Of a stretch of DNA of 64,000 nt, positions 48,801-61,693 are shown piece after piece (position 1 is the first letter of the stretch; each line of letters opens with the position of its first letter). This DNA comes from Owenia fusiformis (Eukaryota; Annelida; Polychaeta; Sabellida; Oweniidae). The stretch is taken from NCBI GenBank assembly GCA_903813345.2, contig CAIIXF020000001.1, positions 18,929,915 to 18,993,914 of the forward strand, read 5' to 3'. The notes under the pieces were generated by a model that saw only the letters and a list, made by a program, of their open reading frames with translations, made no database searches and had not been told where the DNA came from. A program made the translations under genes and the position numbers.

Positions 48801-51800
48801 CAAAATTATGATCCCTTCTCGTATGGATTTCACCACCACGAGAGGATCAAACATGTGATGTTTATAAATAGTTAAGTTTATTTAGTGTGAGGATAGTTAC
48901 ACAATACACATGTATTCAGGGATTGCATCAAAACTTGACTGAACACTGAGACATTTTATTTGGAGAGGAGGGTGCAGGTAAAATGTAACTTTTCATCATA
49001 TTCAATTATGGTACCAGGGCTTTTTGAGGGAAATGGAGGGATTGGATTTACATCCATGCATTTCTCCTGGTAGAGGTGTCAAAAGATTTGATATATCCAG
49101 TTACCAAAATATGGCAGAGATCTGTGAGTTAAACTGAAATTAAGTTTGGGTTGACTTGCTTTGATGTTTTCATGTGGTCCCTGAACACTGTGTCTAAGAG
49201 AGTCACTTTTTTGTCAAGTTCACATTTTCACTCCATCTACCTGTCATTTGTTTATTCAGTATTTCACTCAGGTCTTGTATTGCCTTAATAAATCTACAAA
49301 TCAACATTAACATCTACGATTCAATTAGTATATACATGTACATGCACAAGCATTTCTTTCAGAGTACAGGAACCAAACTAGAAAATGATACACTTCACCA
49401 AATATTTTCTCTCAGAAAGGTAAGGCACCGATGATCTAATGATAACCACATTAGAAAAGGCTATGTTAGTTTTACATCAAGTGTTTCGTGCCCCCCCCCC
49501 CCTCCCCCCAGCCCTTGTGTTAATGCAAGAGAATAAGAGGTACCAACAATGGTACATGGTCTAAAACCAATGAATACCATAGTATCACATTTCATTTGAA
49601 TGATTAATTTGAAGCGTGATAAGCAAAACATTGCTATAGCTTGTATGTTACACATTTTACTGTACATGCACAATTGAAGGGCATCTCAGGTGGAAGTCTT
49701 CTCTGGGGAAGAAGCAGTCTTTGTCAATCCAATCCACTGGCCCCAGCTACAATTATTAGCGAGGTTAACAACATCCACGAGTCAAGATAATACATGATTG
49801 TTAATACTGAACATTATAGCATGCTTATATTATGAATATATCACATTTGTACTCAATTGAAAACTTTGTTAAACATGCAGTTAGTATAAAGATTTTTCAG
49901 ATGATTTATGTCTTGAATTGTTTGTATTATATGCACTTTTCAACTACTGCCATGCCAACTTTGTAAGTCCAGTGAGGGCAGATGTACCATGCATCACTTC
50001 AAGACTAAACTTAATTATTTCAGTTATTTAAAAAAAAAAAGAAGTTAATTTGGTTCCTAATCTCAAGATATTGATTTTTACCAATGATAAAATCAATATC
50101 AACACCCATATGTATTTCAATTCCATCCTTGCGCCAAACAAAATGAATTTCATAATGAATATCAATTTTCATCTGCCCATCCATTTCATATGAATAATGT
50201 TAAAATGGTCACCTGTGTGTGCCTTGTCTCGCCATCTGATGAGCTTTTCTCTTACGCTGATAGTGACTCCTGGAAAAATATGTTTTAATTAAGAACATTC
50301 ACAGTTACATTTATGTAATATCAATTGTACACTGTGAAGAGATGGGGAAATTGTCCAGCCTCTGAGAATTATTTTCCTTAGTCTGAAAAGGTACCAGTAA
50401 AATAAATAGCATATTTCCAATTCTTGTGACTGACTTAATTTCTTATTGAGAATGTAACCAGTCGAAAATGTATACACTCCTTGGGGTGTCAGTTCAATGT
50501 ATAAAATATTCAAATGAAATAAATTATACTGAGACAAAGGTAATAAAGACCCCATTTACAGTACCTGAATCTTTGTTGAATAAGTACAGCTGCACTTCGA
50601 CTTTTCTTGAATCGTTCATGTTCCTTATATGTCCTGTATTGGTTCTGTATGACCATTGCTGCATCCCTGCTGCGCTTAAACCTCTTCTGGGCATAGTAGC
50701 TCCTGAACTGACTCTGAATCAACACTGCAGCCTGGGTCATCTTCTTATAGTAGCAGTACTGAAAATCAATCAAATCAATTAAACAATTAATCAGTCAATC
50801 AATTAATCAGTCAATCAATTAATCAGGTATAAGTTATAGGGGGTGAGAAGAATGAGTAAAATTCATCAAAGTAATAAATGTGGATAAATACAAAAATGGT
50901 AAAATCTATGTATTTCAATGGATAAAGTATATACATTTTGCCCAAAAAATCTGATATAGAGATAATTATTTTCTTTCATTATACATTTTCAGCTTACATT
51001 AACTGTGCATTTCTATGGTTGTCATATATCAAAGGGATTATACTATAGCTGTACATGTCTTGATTAAAAGTATAATATTTAGTACTGCATAGAGCCAATG
51101 GCAGATAGTACTGTTAAACAATTATGAAGCATATTGTGAAAATTCGTTTTAAGTACCAACTGCTGACAAATGGATGCTGTCACAAAAATGTTGATACAAT
51201 ATATTATCACATGCACTACTTTTTTGATGTGACATAACATCACAAAATAATGCACAGTCTACAGAATTTACAAAGTTTACCTGTTTATATCTCCTGTAAT
51301 AGCTCTGTATAAGGATAGCAGCATCGATCTCTTTCCTCTGCTGTTCTCTACGTTTCTCCACTCGAAATTGACGAAAAAAGTTTTGGATTATCTTAGCTGC
51401 TTCATATAGCTTTCTTTGTTCCTGGTCTGTAAAAAGAATGAACTATTTTATGGACATCAATTTTCAGGGGAGAGAAAGCTCTTCCAAATTATTAAATAAT
51501 TATTTCAAGGAGCTTTAATACTTGTCGATACTAAACATCCCCGGTCAAACCTTTTTTCCTGACTTTACTCGGGATTTCAACCTGTGCTCTGCTATTTTCT
51601 AAAATCATTTCTTCTTGATTAAGTGATTATACACAGCAGCAAACATAAGGTAAAGACGAAGTTTGCTAATTAACTTGACCATAAAGTGACAAAAGATAAG
51701 TGATTAATTATAGATTTAAGACACAAAACTTGATTTGTACAGAAGTGAAAATAGTTTGAAATTATTCTAGATTCAATTCCATATCATTTATTTAAATTCA

Positions 51801-54800
51801 GTTTCCCTACCTGACAGAGTGAGCTGTGAAAAGTCCTTCTCCATGTAAAATGTGGGGGCATTGAAATATTCAAGAAACTCCTGGGCAGTGGGAGGGGGTG
51901 AATCAATGGACCAATGATATGGACTCTGCATGCTGGAGGACTCTGGGCTCAGACTGGAGGCAGGTGTGTCCAGATTAGGATACCTAAAGGTAATCGATTA
52001 TCAAATATTAAATCAATTTGGAAAATGCATGTATCATATGGCAAGGGTTGAAATCTCTGAATATATAGCAATATATTCATACATTTAACTTTTTTATCTC
52101 CTGAAAGATGTTTCCTTATGCCTATTGTGACAAACACTGCCAAAAGACAACATACAATTAGTCATAAGAGATCAATAGTTCTCTACAACAATTCATGCTT
52201 TAAAATATAACATTTATTTTAAAGCACTCAACAGGGTCATTCTGTGGTAGCTAAAACCCATTTCTACAATTTCTACATTACCTGTAATTGTCCTCGAAAC
52301 TGTACTGGGTGCATTCCCCCAAAGGAGTACAGATCCCAGAATCCTCTGCATATGGATTTGTCATCTCAGAGCTTATTGACCCAAAGGAACTATGGGAGCT
52401 GCTTCTTTCTCTGTATTCATTGCGAATGGTTGGTTGGTCAACCTGCATTTCTTCCTCAGCTGTATCAGAAGCATTTGGTGAAAGTTTGATGCGCTCGGGC
52501 ATAGCTGCGATAATCTGTTTCGCTAAAGTTTCGATCTGGTTGGTACTTGCATCACCTGAAACGTAGAAATACCACAAGTTGAACAAAGATTTAATATGAT
52601 AACTTCATTTATAACCTAGATAACATTTATGAGCTGATCATGAACAAGTTGGGGTCTGGCTCAAGAAAACATAACCAACAAAATTTGAAAAAATACTGGA
52701 ATTTACTTAAGATTTCTGGTGCGTGTCTCATTAATGTTCGAATACAACCAAAATGAGGTCATTGAAGTTGCTGAAATGCACAGCCTGCCCCCCCCCCCCC
52801 ACAGGTTATGGGCCTGAGTACATGTAATCACTGAAAAACCCTTAACATCCAATATGTGTTATCACCTTGTGATGCTGATGACTGGAGATTTTCCTCTTCA
52901 TCGGAAGATAACCTTTCAACATCAATCAGGGGACTGGTCATCTCTTTATTACCTGTGGAAAATGCACAAACACATTAATACTTGTATTTTTAGGTTTTAA
53001 GTTACTCGTTAGTACAATCTCTTCTGATCTTGTATTTAAATGTTTATTTTTAGTTTCATAAATAATACAAACATACTGTCCGATACAAGGATTTGCAAAT
53101 CTGCCATTTTGAGGCAAAGAGAAAATCAAAAAATTAAAAAAAACTTCAGATCAACTCACCAGTATCCATATATTGTGGGGAACTGTGGTTATGTTTACCA
53201 CTATGTTGAGGTAGGTACATCAGAAATGTATTCAGATCTTGTTGACTGGCGGTGGCCATATTCGAGATCATAGGGTTTCCCTGTTTATACATATGCTCCT
53301 TAAATGCATCGAGATTAACATCAGGGGCCGAGTTAACTGAACGTAGGGAGTGAGCAGGATTTGTGGATTTATGAGATGGCTTTGTGTTGTGAGAAACTGC
53401 CCCCTGGAGAAACTCAACCGAGGTCCTTTTACAGAGCTTCCTTGAGCTTTCTGGTGTAGATGTCCGAGGTATTCGTGGGGTTTTGGAAATTGACTGACTG
53501 GAATTGGATAACATGTGATTGTTTTTATCTGATTTGGGAATAATAATCCTTAGGTCCGAGGACCAATTTGCTCGTGGGGTATCTTTTTTCAAGTCCATAT
53601 TAAATGTATCTGGATTCACAGCAGCACTCATCGGTGTGAATGTGGCTGACGGTTTACTCTGTTCAGGTGGTGTACTTAGTTGGTTCAAATTCAAAGATTT
53701 CACATTAGATTCCATTTTGGCACTGTCTTCAGTATTCCTACACCACATTTCAAGGCGGTCTATCTGGTCCGCCAAGTTGAAATGATGGTGGTCTCTAGCG
53801 GCTGTAAGGGGAACTATACCATCCTTGTTACACACACTCAGGGCACTTCTGTCCCAATTATACAGCACCAATGCAGACTCTGATTTCCCTAAAGCACAGG
53901 CCCACATCTGCAAAACATGAACAAATGTAGTTCACATTTACATGAATTACTTGTATAAACAACATGTACAATATATGGGTCATTCTCCAATACTGACGTA
54001 AAATGACCCCCTGTACTTAAAATCCCATTTATGTAATTACATGAAGCTGTATGATATATTTATTGTTTCCAACATGTTGCACATATATTAAATATATAAA
54101 TAAAATAAAATAAATATCATTGTAAATGTTTTTACTTGTTGTTGATTTCTTATAGTCCATTTGTCCAACATTTTTTTTCATTAAAAAACTGACATTTTGT
54201 GAAGTGATTTTTTGCAAGTCCATGAAATTTATAACCTGTGTCAGAGAACGTCCCAAAATGGATTATAAACAAATATACACATGTATCTGTAATAAAAATC
54301 GTGCTAAATGAGTGAAATCGTTGGTTATTGGCATCATTATAAAAAAAAATTGACCAGCACTTTTCCAAATGTGTGGTGTCCTTCCATATCACGACCAGAC
54401 GAATTGTGCAAATATACTGCTAAAATGCGATTTTGCCCCCTATGTTGCACGATCGTTTGCCGAACGTCAATTTCCATTAGGCAGTTCTGAAATTTCTAGT
54501 ATTCGTACTGCATACTTCGTCCTAGCCATGAAATTAGATTGCAAAAAAAATTCGTGTCCACATATCACGACCGTGACTGACGAAAACTATTTTAAGCTTA
54601 AAATGCTTTCGTGCTCAATTTCAGTGTACACATACCTCGTTTTAAATGTATAATCTTCACGTGATATGGAATTACGTAATCATTTATTGTTGAAGACAAT
54701 ATGGCGGCAAATAAAGGCGGGCTGTCCTCGTCGTGTCCCGGTAAGTAAGATCACGAACGATAAATCACGAAAGTGACGCACTTTCTAAATCATTCCACAA

Positions 54801-57800
54801 TATGCTCCTAATGTTTTGGAACACTATAACACCAGTGTAAACAATTACAATGACCATAATACCGTAAAAATAAGATGATGTTTTTCCAATTTTGGTTCTA
54901 TATTTTTATTTATCTAATTTAGCGTTCGTTCGTGATTTTTTGGACACGAAATCGTTAGTTTCGTGATTTTTTGGACACAAACACGTTAGTTTCGTGATGC
55001 TGTAGGACACAATCAGTTTAAGTTTATTTGGGTGTTCCATGGTTTGCAAAATAACCGAGGCTTATATTTTTTCTCTCTTATGCCATGTTTTCAGTAAGAC
55101 TAACGTGTTTTTCGAGTCCCGTTTGAAGATGTTTTACATGTATTCAGCTATTGGTTAATTCCAAATTTCAAGGGAAATAACGCCAAAACGTTAATTTTCA
55201 AGTGAAAATTGGCCAGAGTTCTATTAAAAATACACTTGTGTTTGCAGAAATGTTACAGAAAAAGAAATCACATTTAGCCCTAACAAGCGCCCAGCGTAAC
55301 AAAAATTATCGTGAAAGAATGAAGTCGTCAGTATTATATGCAGAAGAATTCCGAAATATTAATGTTACAAAGTGCAAGCTATGGAGGATGAAAGTAAAAG
55401 AAGACAAAGAAAAGTTGGACTATCAAAGACAACTGAGTCGTGAGAGATCAAGAAAGTACAGGTAGGATCACCAAAACTTATTTAATATTTAATTTTACAT
55501 GTTTTAGATAGCAACGTTTTTATTGAATTATGTGACATGGTAATACATAGATAATTTATCAATTACGGCAGTTCGAACGCACAGGATGCTATTTAGAGGA
55601 ATTTCTGATCTGATTACGTAAAATTTTGTTTCAGAGAACGGAAAAAGGCGTCAATGGCAACGGATTCGTCAATCTCAACGTCGACATCTAAGACAAGAAT
55701 GAAACCAAAACTTAAAGTGAAACTCAGAAGTGAAGCAGGAGAAAGGAGGAAGAGATGGAGATTGTCTAAAAGAAAATATAGAGAAAACATGTCCTCACAG
55801 AAGAAGAGACGTGTAAATGAAAAAAGAAGGACTAAATATGTTAAGAATAAGGTAGGCAATGACAATTAAGCTTTTTACAATTTCTGCAAAAAATTGATTT
55901 AATTTTTCTTGTCAACTTGTCATTCTTGTCATTCAAAAAACATTTACTTTCATCGCAATTTCATTATATCTCTAGGAATATTCAAATCAAATACGAAGCT
56001 TGAGTGAGGAGTCACCCCAAATAGCACCCAGTGATAGTGAGCAGGAGCATTCTGGCAGTTCCGTACAGACGCCATATAGTACCAGACAAGCATACCACAA
56101 AGCAATGTCACGAGTTAAGTCAGCTCTTCCACACGACCCAAAGAAGTATGCCGTACTTGTAGAAAACCTGGCCTGTAAAGCTACCCCAAGGAAGAAGCGA
56201 GAATTACATGAGAGGGGTATTTTTCTAACTGCAGCTAAAGAAAAAGAGCTGGAGAGAGTCAACAGGATAAAACAGTATATTGAAAATACAAAACAGATGA
56301 GAACAAAACAAATCCTGCAGAGAAGAAAAACACTGAAAGCAATGATGAAACCGACAACTAAGAATGAGTCCGAGAGCAGCTGGAGCTTCATGTTTAAGAG
56401 TTCAGCCATAGAGGATGAAGAGAGGAAGAAAAGATCAGACGCACTTGATTCAGAAAAAGTAGTTGAGGTAGAAAATTTCTTCTCTAAAGAAGAAAACGCA
56501 AGGACACTTTCAGATGCTAAACAAGCTAGTGTGAAAGGAGAACGACCGAGAAAAATTCTAGAAAAAAGCCTTTCATCGCTGTACAAAGATTACAGCACAT
56601 CTAGTGGACATCATATAAGTTACAGTAAATTTTGCAAACTGCGCCCAAATAATGTAAAAACTATGAGTAAAAACATTTTTAATCAATGCCTATGTGAGTA
56701 TTGCACCAACATTGAGCTGAAGATTTCAATTATCAACAAAATTGCTGACAGAGATAGAACTTCAAAAATCCAAGACAAATATTCTGCAAGCCGAATCACA
56801 CTTTGCAAAAAGGTTAGTTTTTTAATGATAACAATAAGCGAATGTGAGCATATTGTTCATTGAAGAGACATATTCCTTATAGTTTCGCTATTTGATTTGC
56901 ATTTTAGAAGACGTGGTCCAGGGGACGTGGTTTTTAAAAAGGGTTTATGAAAAAGACCGAGCCCACCGACCACCGACCGGTCGGTGTTTTCCACAGGTAG
57001 CCTCAAAACAGGGTTTGAAGAAAATGGGTAAAAGACTGACCATTTGTGAAAAGTACCGACCATTCGTGTAGCCTTAATTTATTTTCGATTTTGAATACAC
57101 GTCAATCGTATTTAACGTTTTTTGTCAATTTTAAAATGGTTGATTAATCTACACGATGTAATGTTACGTGTGTTCTTTTGCCATGATCAAAAGTGACTCA
57201 TCATTTACGCACATCATTGAGAGCTATTTTTCATATTGAATGGAGTTTTTATTGACGTTTAATAACTGAGAAATCAAACATTACGTGTTATTCTTTAAAA
57301 TAAAAAAAGATAACGACGCGATCGTAAATCGTAAGATCGTAAATGTTATTGGCGTGCATATTTTTGATATTTTCATACTGTACCTAATGTAATGCAACAT
57401 GCGTTTTATGATCCAAAGTGACCAACCATATAGCAAAAGCTAGGCTATTGAATTGTCGTTTTTTATAGTTTTGAATGTCTTACCAGATTGAAATTGGTCG
57501 TTCAACAACTGAAAATTAAAACATTATGTTACGTTTTTTAGAGGACTACGCGATTAAATGACAGACCTACAATCTGACAATATAAATTCTCTTTTTATCG
57601 TGACTTAAAATGGTGTGCAGTGCCGAACCAATGTCCTATTAAATCTATTATTGTAATAAGTAGTGTTGTTATCCCAGATTGAAATTTGGTCTTCAAACAG
57701 CTCAGAAATAATACGTTTTGCTTAAAAATATGATCAGACCGCGACGTGGTTACGTTTTTCACGTGCGTTTTCGATCGTGATTTAAAATGGTTAAACACAT

Positions 57801-60800
57801 TTTAATCACGACCTGGTAAATCATTGGATTCCTTGTTTTTAGTTTTATTGCTTCCTCGAATTTTGCATCTATTCTTTATTCAAAAGACTGACAGCCTACC
57901 ACCGACCAAGCAGACCCAACTGTGGAGATTGAATGGTCGGTGGTCGGCGGTCGGTCTTTTTCGTAAACCCTTTTAAAAATACGATCGAAAATTATGCTTT
58001 AAATCACTAGCCCAACAAATAAGACATGTAATAAATTGCTTGACCAAGTTTTTTGAGACATAAGCTTTAATGTGTGATTAACGTATTAAGGACATTAATT
58101 TTCTAGGCTGACGGATCAGACTTTTATTCCAAACAGTGCCTTGAGAGAGCGTGTAACAACTGTGGGGTATGGCACCTAAAAAACCACATCGCACCGCTGG
58201 AGGCTCATTCAAATAATCACGTCAAATGGCAGAGATGGCAATCCCAAGTTTTTCATCACAGGGGAAAGAAATGCTCCAGAAAGATGTTGGTTACCAAACA
58301 GGGTGACTGGGAGACTTTCCAAAAGGAATTTCTGAATGAGATGGAAACATTTTCTTTGCACTTACATACTGCCAAATGGCAATATAGACAATTTGACTTC
58401 ATAACTAAAAATGTACCGGTCAAAAAATGTGTCATGTGCCTCGATTTTGCGGAAAACTACACCTGCTCATATCAAGATGAAGCACAGGGTGCCCACTGGT
58501 CACAAGATCAGGTCACCCTTTTCCCCTCAATCAATTTCTACAGGTGTCCTATATGCCAAGAGATAATAAAACACAGCATCGTTGTATTGTGCGACGATAA
58601 AAAACACGATAGTCTAGCAGTGAACACATTTCTTGAAAAAATTCGCGGCGAAATCGGAAAAGTAACAAATGAAATTGAAGGGGATATTCTATTTAGTGAT
58701 GGCTGTGCCTCGCAATTCAAGTCCAAACACCCGTTTTTAACGGCAGCAAAATCTCATTTAGCTGGCCGTCCTATTGACAAACACTTTTTTGGGTCTAGGC
58801 ATGGCAAGGGGCCATGCGATGGGGAGGGGGGTGTTGTCAAACGTATGGTAACATCGGCAGTAAAATCTCGGCGAGCAATAATTTGTAACTCTGAGGATAT
58901 GTTTGAATATTGCCAAAAGAATCTGTCAAAAACAGCTGATAACGACGGAGCATGTTGCCACAACAGGAGATCATTTATACATATTAAAGATGCCCACGCG
59001 ATTGCTCACCCCATTGTTGAGATAAAACCAATACCAAACACTCGAAAATTACATAACGTGGGTAATTGTGGAGATTCTAGCCTCGTTTCAGTGCGAAATT
59101 TATCTTGCTTTTGTAACGTTTGCCTGGGTATTGACTTGGGTCAGTGCACGCAGAAAAAATGGGTTGAAGACAAAAAGATTGTTGAAATTCGCCAAAAAAC
59201 TAATAGATCCAATTCTGTCTCGGGTGTAAGACCAAGAGCTGGGCGTGTTATTGCAAGAAGAGTGGCAACAAGAGGTGGTCATGTTGGTTCTAGACGGGGA
59301 GATGCAACAAGAGGTGGACGGAGCGGGAGAAGAACAGTTGTTACAAGAGGCGGTACAGGGGCGAGAAATGTGAACACTGTTAGACGATCACTCTTTGACA
59401 CCTTCTCCATGTTGGGAATTGATGTGTCGGCGACAACATCTACAGGTAAAATTCATTGGATTCTTCATTCCTACTTGGCAAAAAGTTCATCGAAACCATT
59501 GAATAGGTTACAAGATTTTCTTATCGTCAACGCTTTCATTAGTCTCAGTTTGCAATTCTTGCAGAAATTACGGTGGATTTCAGAATTAAATTTGAATTGT
59601 AGAACGAGGGGGGTTCAGAATTTTGATTTAGATCTAACAGTCGTTCAATGACTTTATTTCTTTTAGAGGATTAAAGTACGAGACGGTAAGTAAAAAGTGA
59701 ATACAGGAGGCAATTTACGTAAAATCATGACCTTTGAAATAGAAGAATCCTCGTTATTTTCTCGTTTATTTCTTTGTTATTTAACAATATTCTTTATCAA
59801 GTTATAATTTTCGTTCGTCAAAACTATTTCAAAATTGATTACAATCCGGTAATATTGTTATTCTAACAAATAAATTTTAGTTCATTTGTAACAGCTACAC
59901 ATTTTTATTTACATAACTAATTCTTGAAATAGTTAAGGGAATAATAATCAACCATTGTCTAGGAAACGTAGTCGACACATTTCAGTTTAAAGCAAAAAGA
60001 ATACAGACACTTAGCGTTGCTTTAAAGTTGACTGAATAACATCTCTGAACATTAAAGTTTTTTCGGTATTGTGTCTTAGAAATTCACTTTTAGAGGATTC
60101 GCTGTTATACGAGTTACTGTACACGCTGAGTTAACTTCTGTTTTTATTTTCAGGATGTATGAATGGAATTCATACCAGTGAATCTTACAATGGACATTCG
60201 ATAGATTATTTGTGGTTGACGTTGATAAATTATACTGTTATATGTTTTCATGTTAAACAGGACATTTCACTTTTTCTGTGGACGTTCAAGTTGTTATGCA
60301 ATAAATTTTAAAAACGAAAATCAATGATTTTATTTTTACATTTAATTGGGCTTTGCATATGACAGAACATTAATACAAAACAGCAAAATTGTATTTATTA
60401 CAAACACTGACATAACAAACTTTACGCAACGTACAAACCTCATCCAAAAAGTTCATATTGGAGCTCCAATTTGGTTCCGTAATCTTCTCTGTCCTCTCCT
60501 GTCCTTGCTCACGACCGAGACGGCTTTTTCATTATTTCAATATATGATTCTTAAGGCTGTCACTTCATTCTTGTTTCATAAAATTTATTTCCCATATCAC
60601 ATGTACATGCAATTACAGAGGAATGGACATTGGAATATCAATCAGAATAAAATAAGAGAAAAATACAGAAGTGTATTAACGTCCGGTCGTGATGCCATAA
60701 ATTAAGGGCTGATGTTCAAATAAACATTCAATGCAGTCTGATACAAAGTTTTTCAATTGAACAAGATATCCGTTGACTATTTATTTTTGATTTTTGATTT

Positions 60801-61693
60801 GGGATAATTCTGGTAATAAATCATTATTACAAGTATACTTGACAGACTATCACGACCGGACGATTTCCACCTGCTGTAGGAAACAATGCTGATCTGCAAA
60901 AATAGTTTAACGAACTATCTTGTACAATATATATTCTGAAACTTTAAAGTGTAAAGTATCAGAAAAGCTAAAAATTGATCAGTTAAACAACATTTGAAAA
61001 ATTGACCCCTGGTTGACATTTTCGGGAGCAGTACTGGAGAATGAGCCATATATAAAACATCTCACATTTCAACATCAAAATGATTCAAAACTAAACAAAA
61101 CAAATATTTCCATTTCTTATCAGATATCCTCAAATCTTTTTTCTTCATAGAGACAAACAAATAGGACATGGGGACAAATTGGAACTTCAAGTTTGCAAGA
61201 TTTAACACATGCTATTGTTTGCTGCAACTATAAAATGAAGGACCCATGGTCCTGTGCTCACACAGTTTGGAACCTTCAGAGGAATGTATATCCTGACTTT
61301 CAAACAAAAATATTGATTTGGATTTGTAGTCTCAAACTTTGAGAAACTTAGATAGCGTAGTTGTGTGACCTAGTTTGATGACCTTTGACCTTGAAAATTT
61401 TACTTAGTCAGAGCTCAGTAAGGTCTTTTGTGATTAAGCTGACCAAAATTTACATCCAAAAATCAACTTTTTTGACCTTTCGAAGGTCACTGAAGGTCTT
61501 TCGAAGGTCACTGAAGGTCAACTAAAGGTCAAATCCTAAAACTAAGGTCAGATTTGAACTCCTGACAACTTGTAGATGATTTTCAAAAAAAAATTTGGTC
61601 AAAAACAAGCTGTTTACCAGAGGTGTGCATGAATTGTTGTCTAGGCCTAATGTATCCATCTCATATTCCAGCACAAGGTTTGAGTTCTCTGTC
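45803..61693 (-). CDS. CAMTA: CAMTA calmodulin-binding transcription activator, C-terminal part (5' exons outside window)
   Basis: CAMTA proteins are nuclear factors with CG-1, TIG, ankyrin and IQ domains that bind calmodulin. Exons in transcript order: 61693-61618, 53907-53160, 52952-52866, 52555-52282, 51983-51811, 51426-51281, 50758-50565, 50269-50213, 45869-45803. Phases match at every junction. The first encodes the conserved NSCTPL, which runs straight into MWACALGK of the next exon (the last ankyrin repeat). The middle is Ser-rich, with VERLSSDEEE and LAKQIIAAMPERIK. FSQLTLS-DQEQRKLYEAAKIIQ starts the IQ region, where AAILIQSYYRRYKQ, KKMTQAAVLIQSQFRSYY and AAVLIQQRFR follow. The proposed last exon adds SGNEKDSALGE and a TAA stop. 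An alternative in-frame last exon is 49746-49686 (WGQWIGLTKTASSPEKTST, stop). The CG-1 and TIG exons are not present. A 7-kb transposon sits in the 61617-53908 intron. Confidence 0.93.
45870..50212 (-). other. CAMTA last intron (or 3' region if the alternative last exon is used)
   Basis: 4.3 kb of AT-rich DNA. It contains the possible alternative terminal exon 49746-49686, the short tandem repeat at 47875-47940 and a poly-C run at 49491-49507. No other gene is recognised. Confidence 0.4.
47875..47940. repeat. Short tandem repeat, about 2.5 copies of 26 bp
   Basis: The unit caatcaataccactttctgaat repeats with small changes. It lies in a CAMTA intron and has no other feature. Confidence 0.7.
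50762..50826. repeat. Tandem repeat of aatcaattaatcagtc (about 16-18 bp)
   Basis: About three to four copies of a caatcaattaatcagt-type unit directly upstream (in transcript sense) of the CAMTA exon 50758-50565. It is adjacent to the acceptor at 50759-50761 and may influence its pyrimidine tract. Confidence 0.7.
54701..59674 (+). CDS. Transposase-like protein of the 7-kb element (DFAENY/SDG/HGKGPCDG family), about 884 residues
   Basis: Exons: 54701-54740, 55248-55461, 55635-55851, 55976-56812, 58107-59445 and a short 59667-59674 end. All borders are AG/GT and all phases agree (2647 nt before the last exon). Residues about 25-155 are strongly basic with repeated RNKNYRERMK, ERSRKYRERKK and LSKRKYRENM segments, probably DNA-binding or coiled coil. 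The central domain has CLDFAENYTC (D549), QDEAQGAHW, a KHDSLAV block, FSDGCASQFKS (D634) and HGKGPCDGEGGVVKR (D674, E676), in an order suggesting an RNase-H-fold DDE/D-type nuclease. CxxC pairs (CVMC, CPIC, CNVC) suggest bound zinc. The tail has three TRGG repeats. I know this pattern as recurring uncharacterised metazoan proteins. Transposase function is inferred. Alternatively the last exon is 60154-60311 (52 residues, ending at the AATAAA). Confidence 0.8.
56937..57974. mobile_element. 1.04-kb MITE nested in the intron of the 7-kb transposon
   Basis: Inverted ends: AAAAGGGTTTATGAAAAAGA at the left and, read inward from 57974, AAAAGGGTTTACGAAAAAGA. Both continue into CCGAC-rich sequence (accgaccaccgaccggtcggt and ggtcggtggtcggcggtcggt). 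The interior contains diverged repeats with phrases such as cagattgaaattggtc, tttaaaatggtt and acgcgatcg. It lies in the intron between exons 56812 and 58107, so it does not break the coding frame. The flanking TTTTTA/TAAAAA sequence is too simple to define a target duplication. Confidence 0.8.

Larger units (their letters stand above)
53977..61047 (+). mobile_element. 7.07-kb DNA transposon, apparently autonomous, unassigned superfamily
   Basis: The left end begins GGGTCATTCTCCAATACTG (53977). The right end is its inverse with two mismatches in 20 bp (61047 read inward: GGCTCATTCTCCAGTACTG). ATATAT lies immediately outside both ends (53971-53976 and 61048-61053) and may be a 6-bp target duplication, though it is low-complexity. 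Subterminal copies of TCACGACCNGACG occur in both arms (about 54388, 54565, 60511, 60683 and 60853, both orientations). Inside, on the plus strand, is a complete multi-exon gene (54701-59674), and AATAAA occurs at 60300-60305. The element sits antisense in a CAMTA intron and carries its own nested MITE at 56937-57974. Confidence 0.8.

Noticed and set aside
49491-49507. Poly-C/poly-G runs (also 28497-28510, 42321-42339, 43893-43903, 52787-52801) as functional G-quadruplex sites
   Set aside because: Plain homopolymer runs, prone to sequencing error, with no conserved spacing to genes.
55987-56586. 199-codon frame antisense to the transposon gene
   Set aside because: Antisense of exon 55976-56812, with low-complexity Ser/Leu/Phe composition mirrored from the basic coding strand.
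60346-60705. 119-codon frame near the right end of the 7-kb element
   Set aside because: Follows the AATAAA, overlaps subterminal repeats and has no domain. Likely chance.
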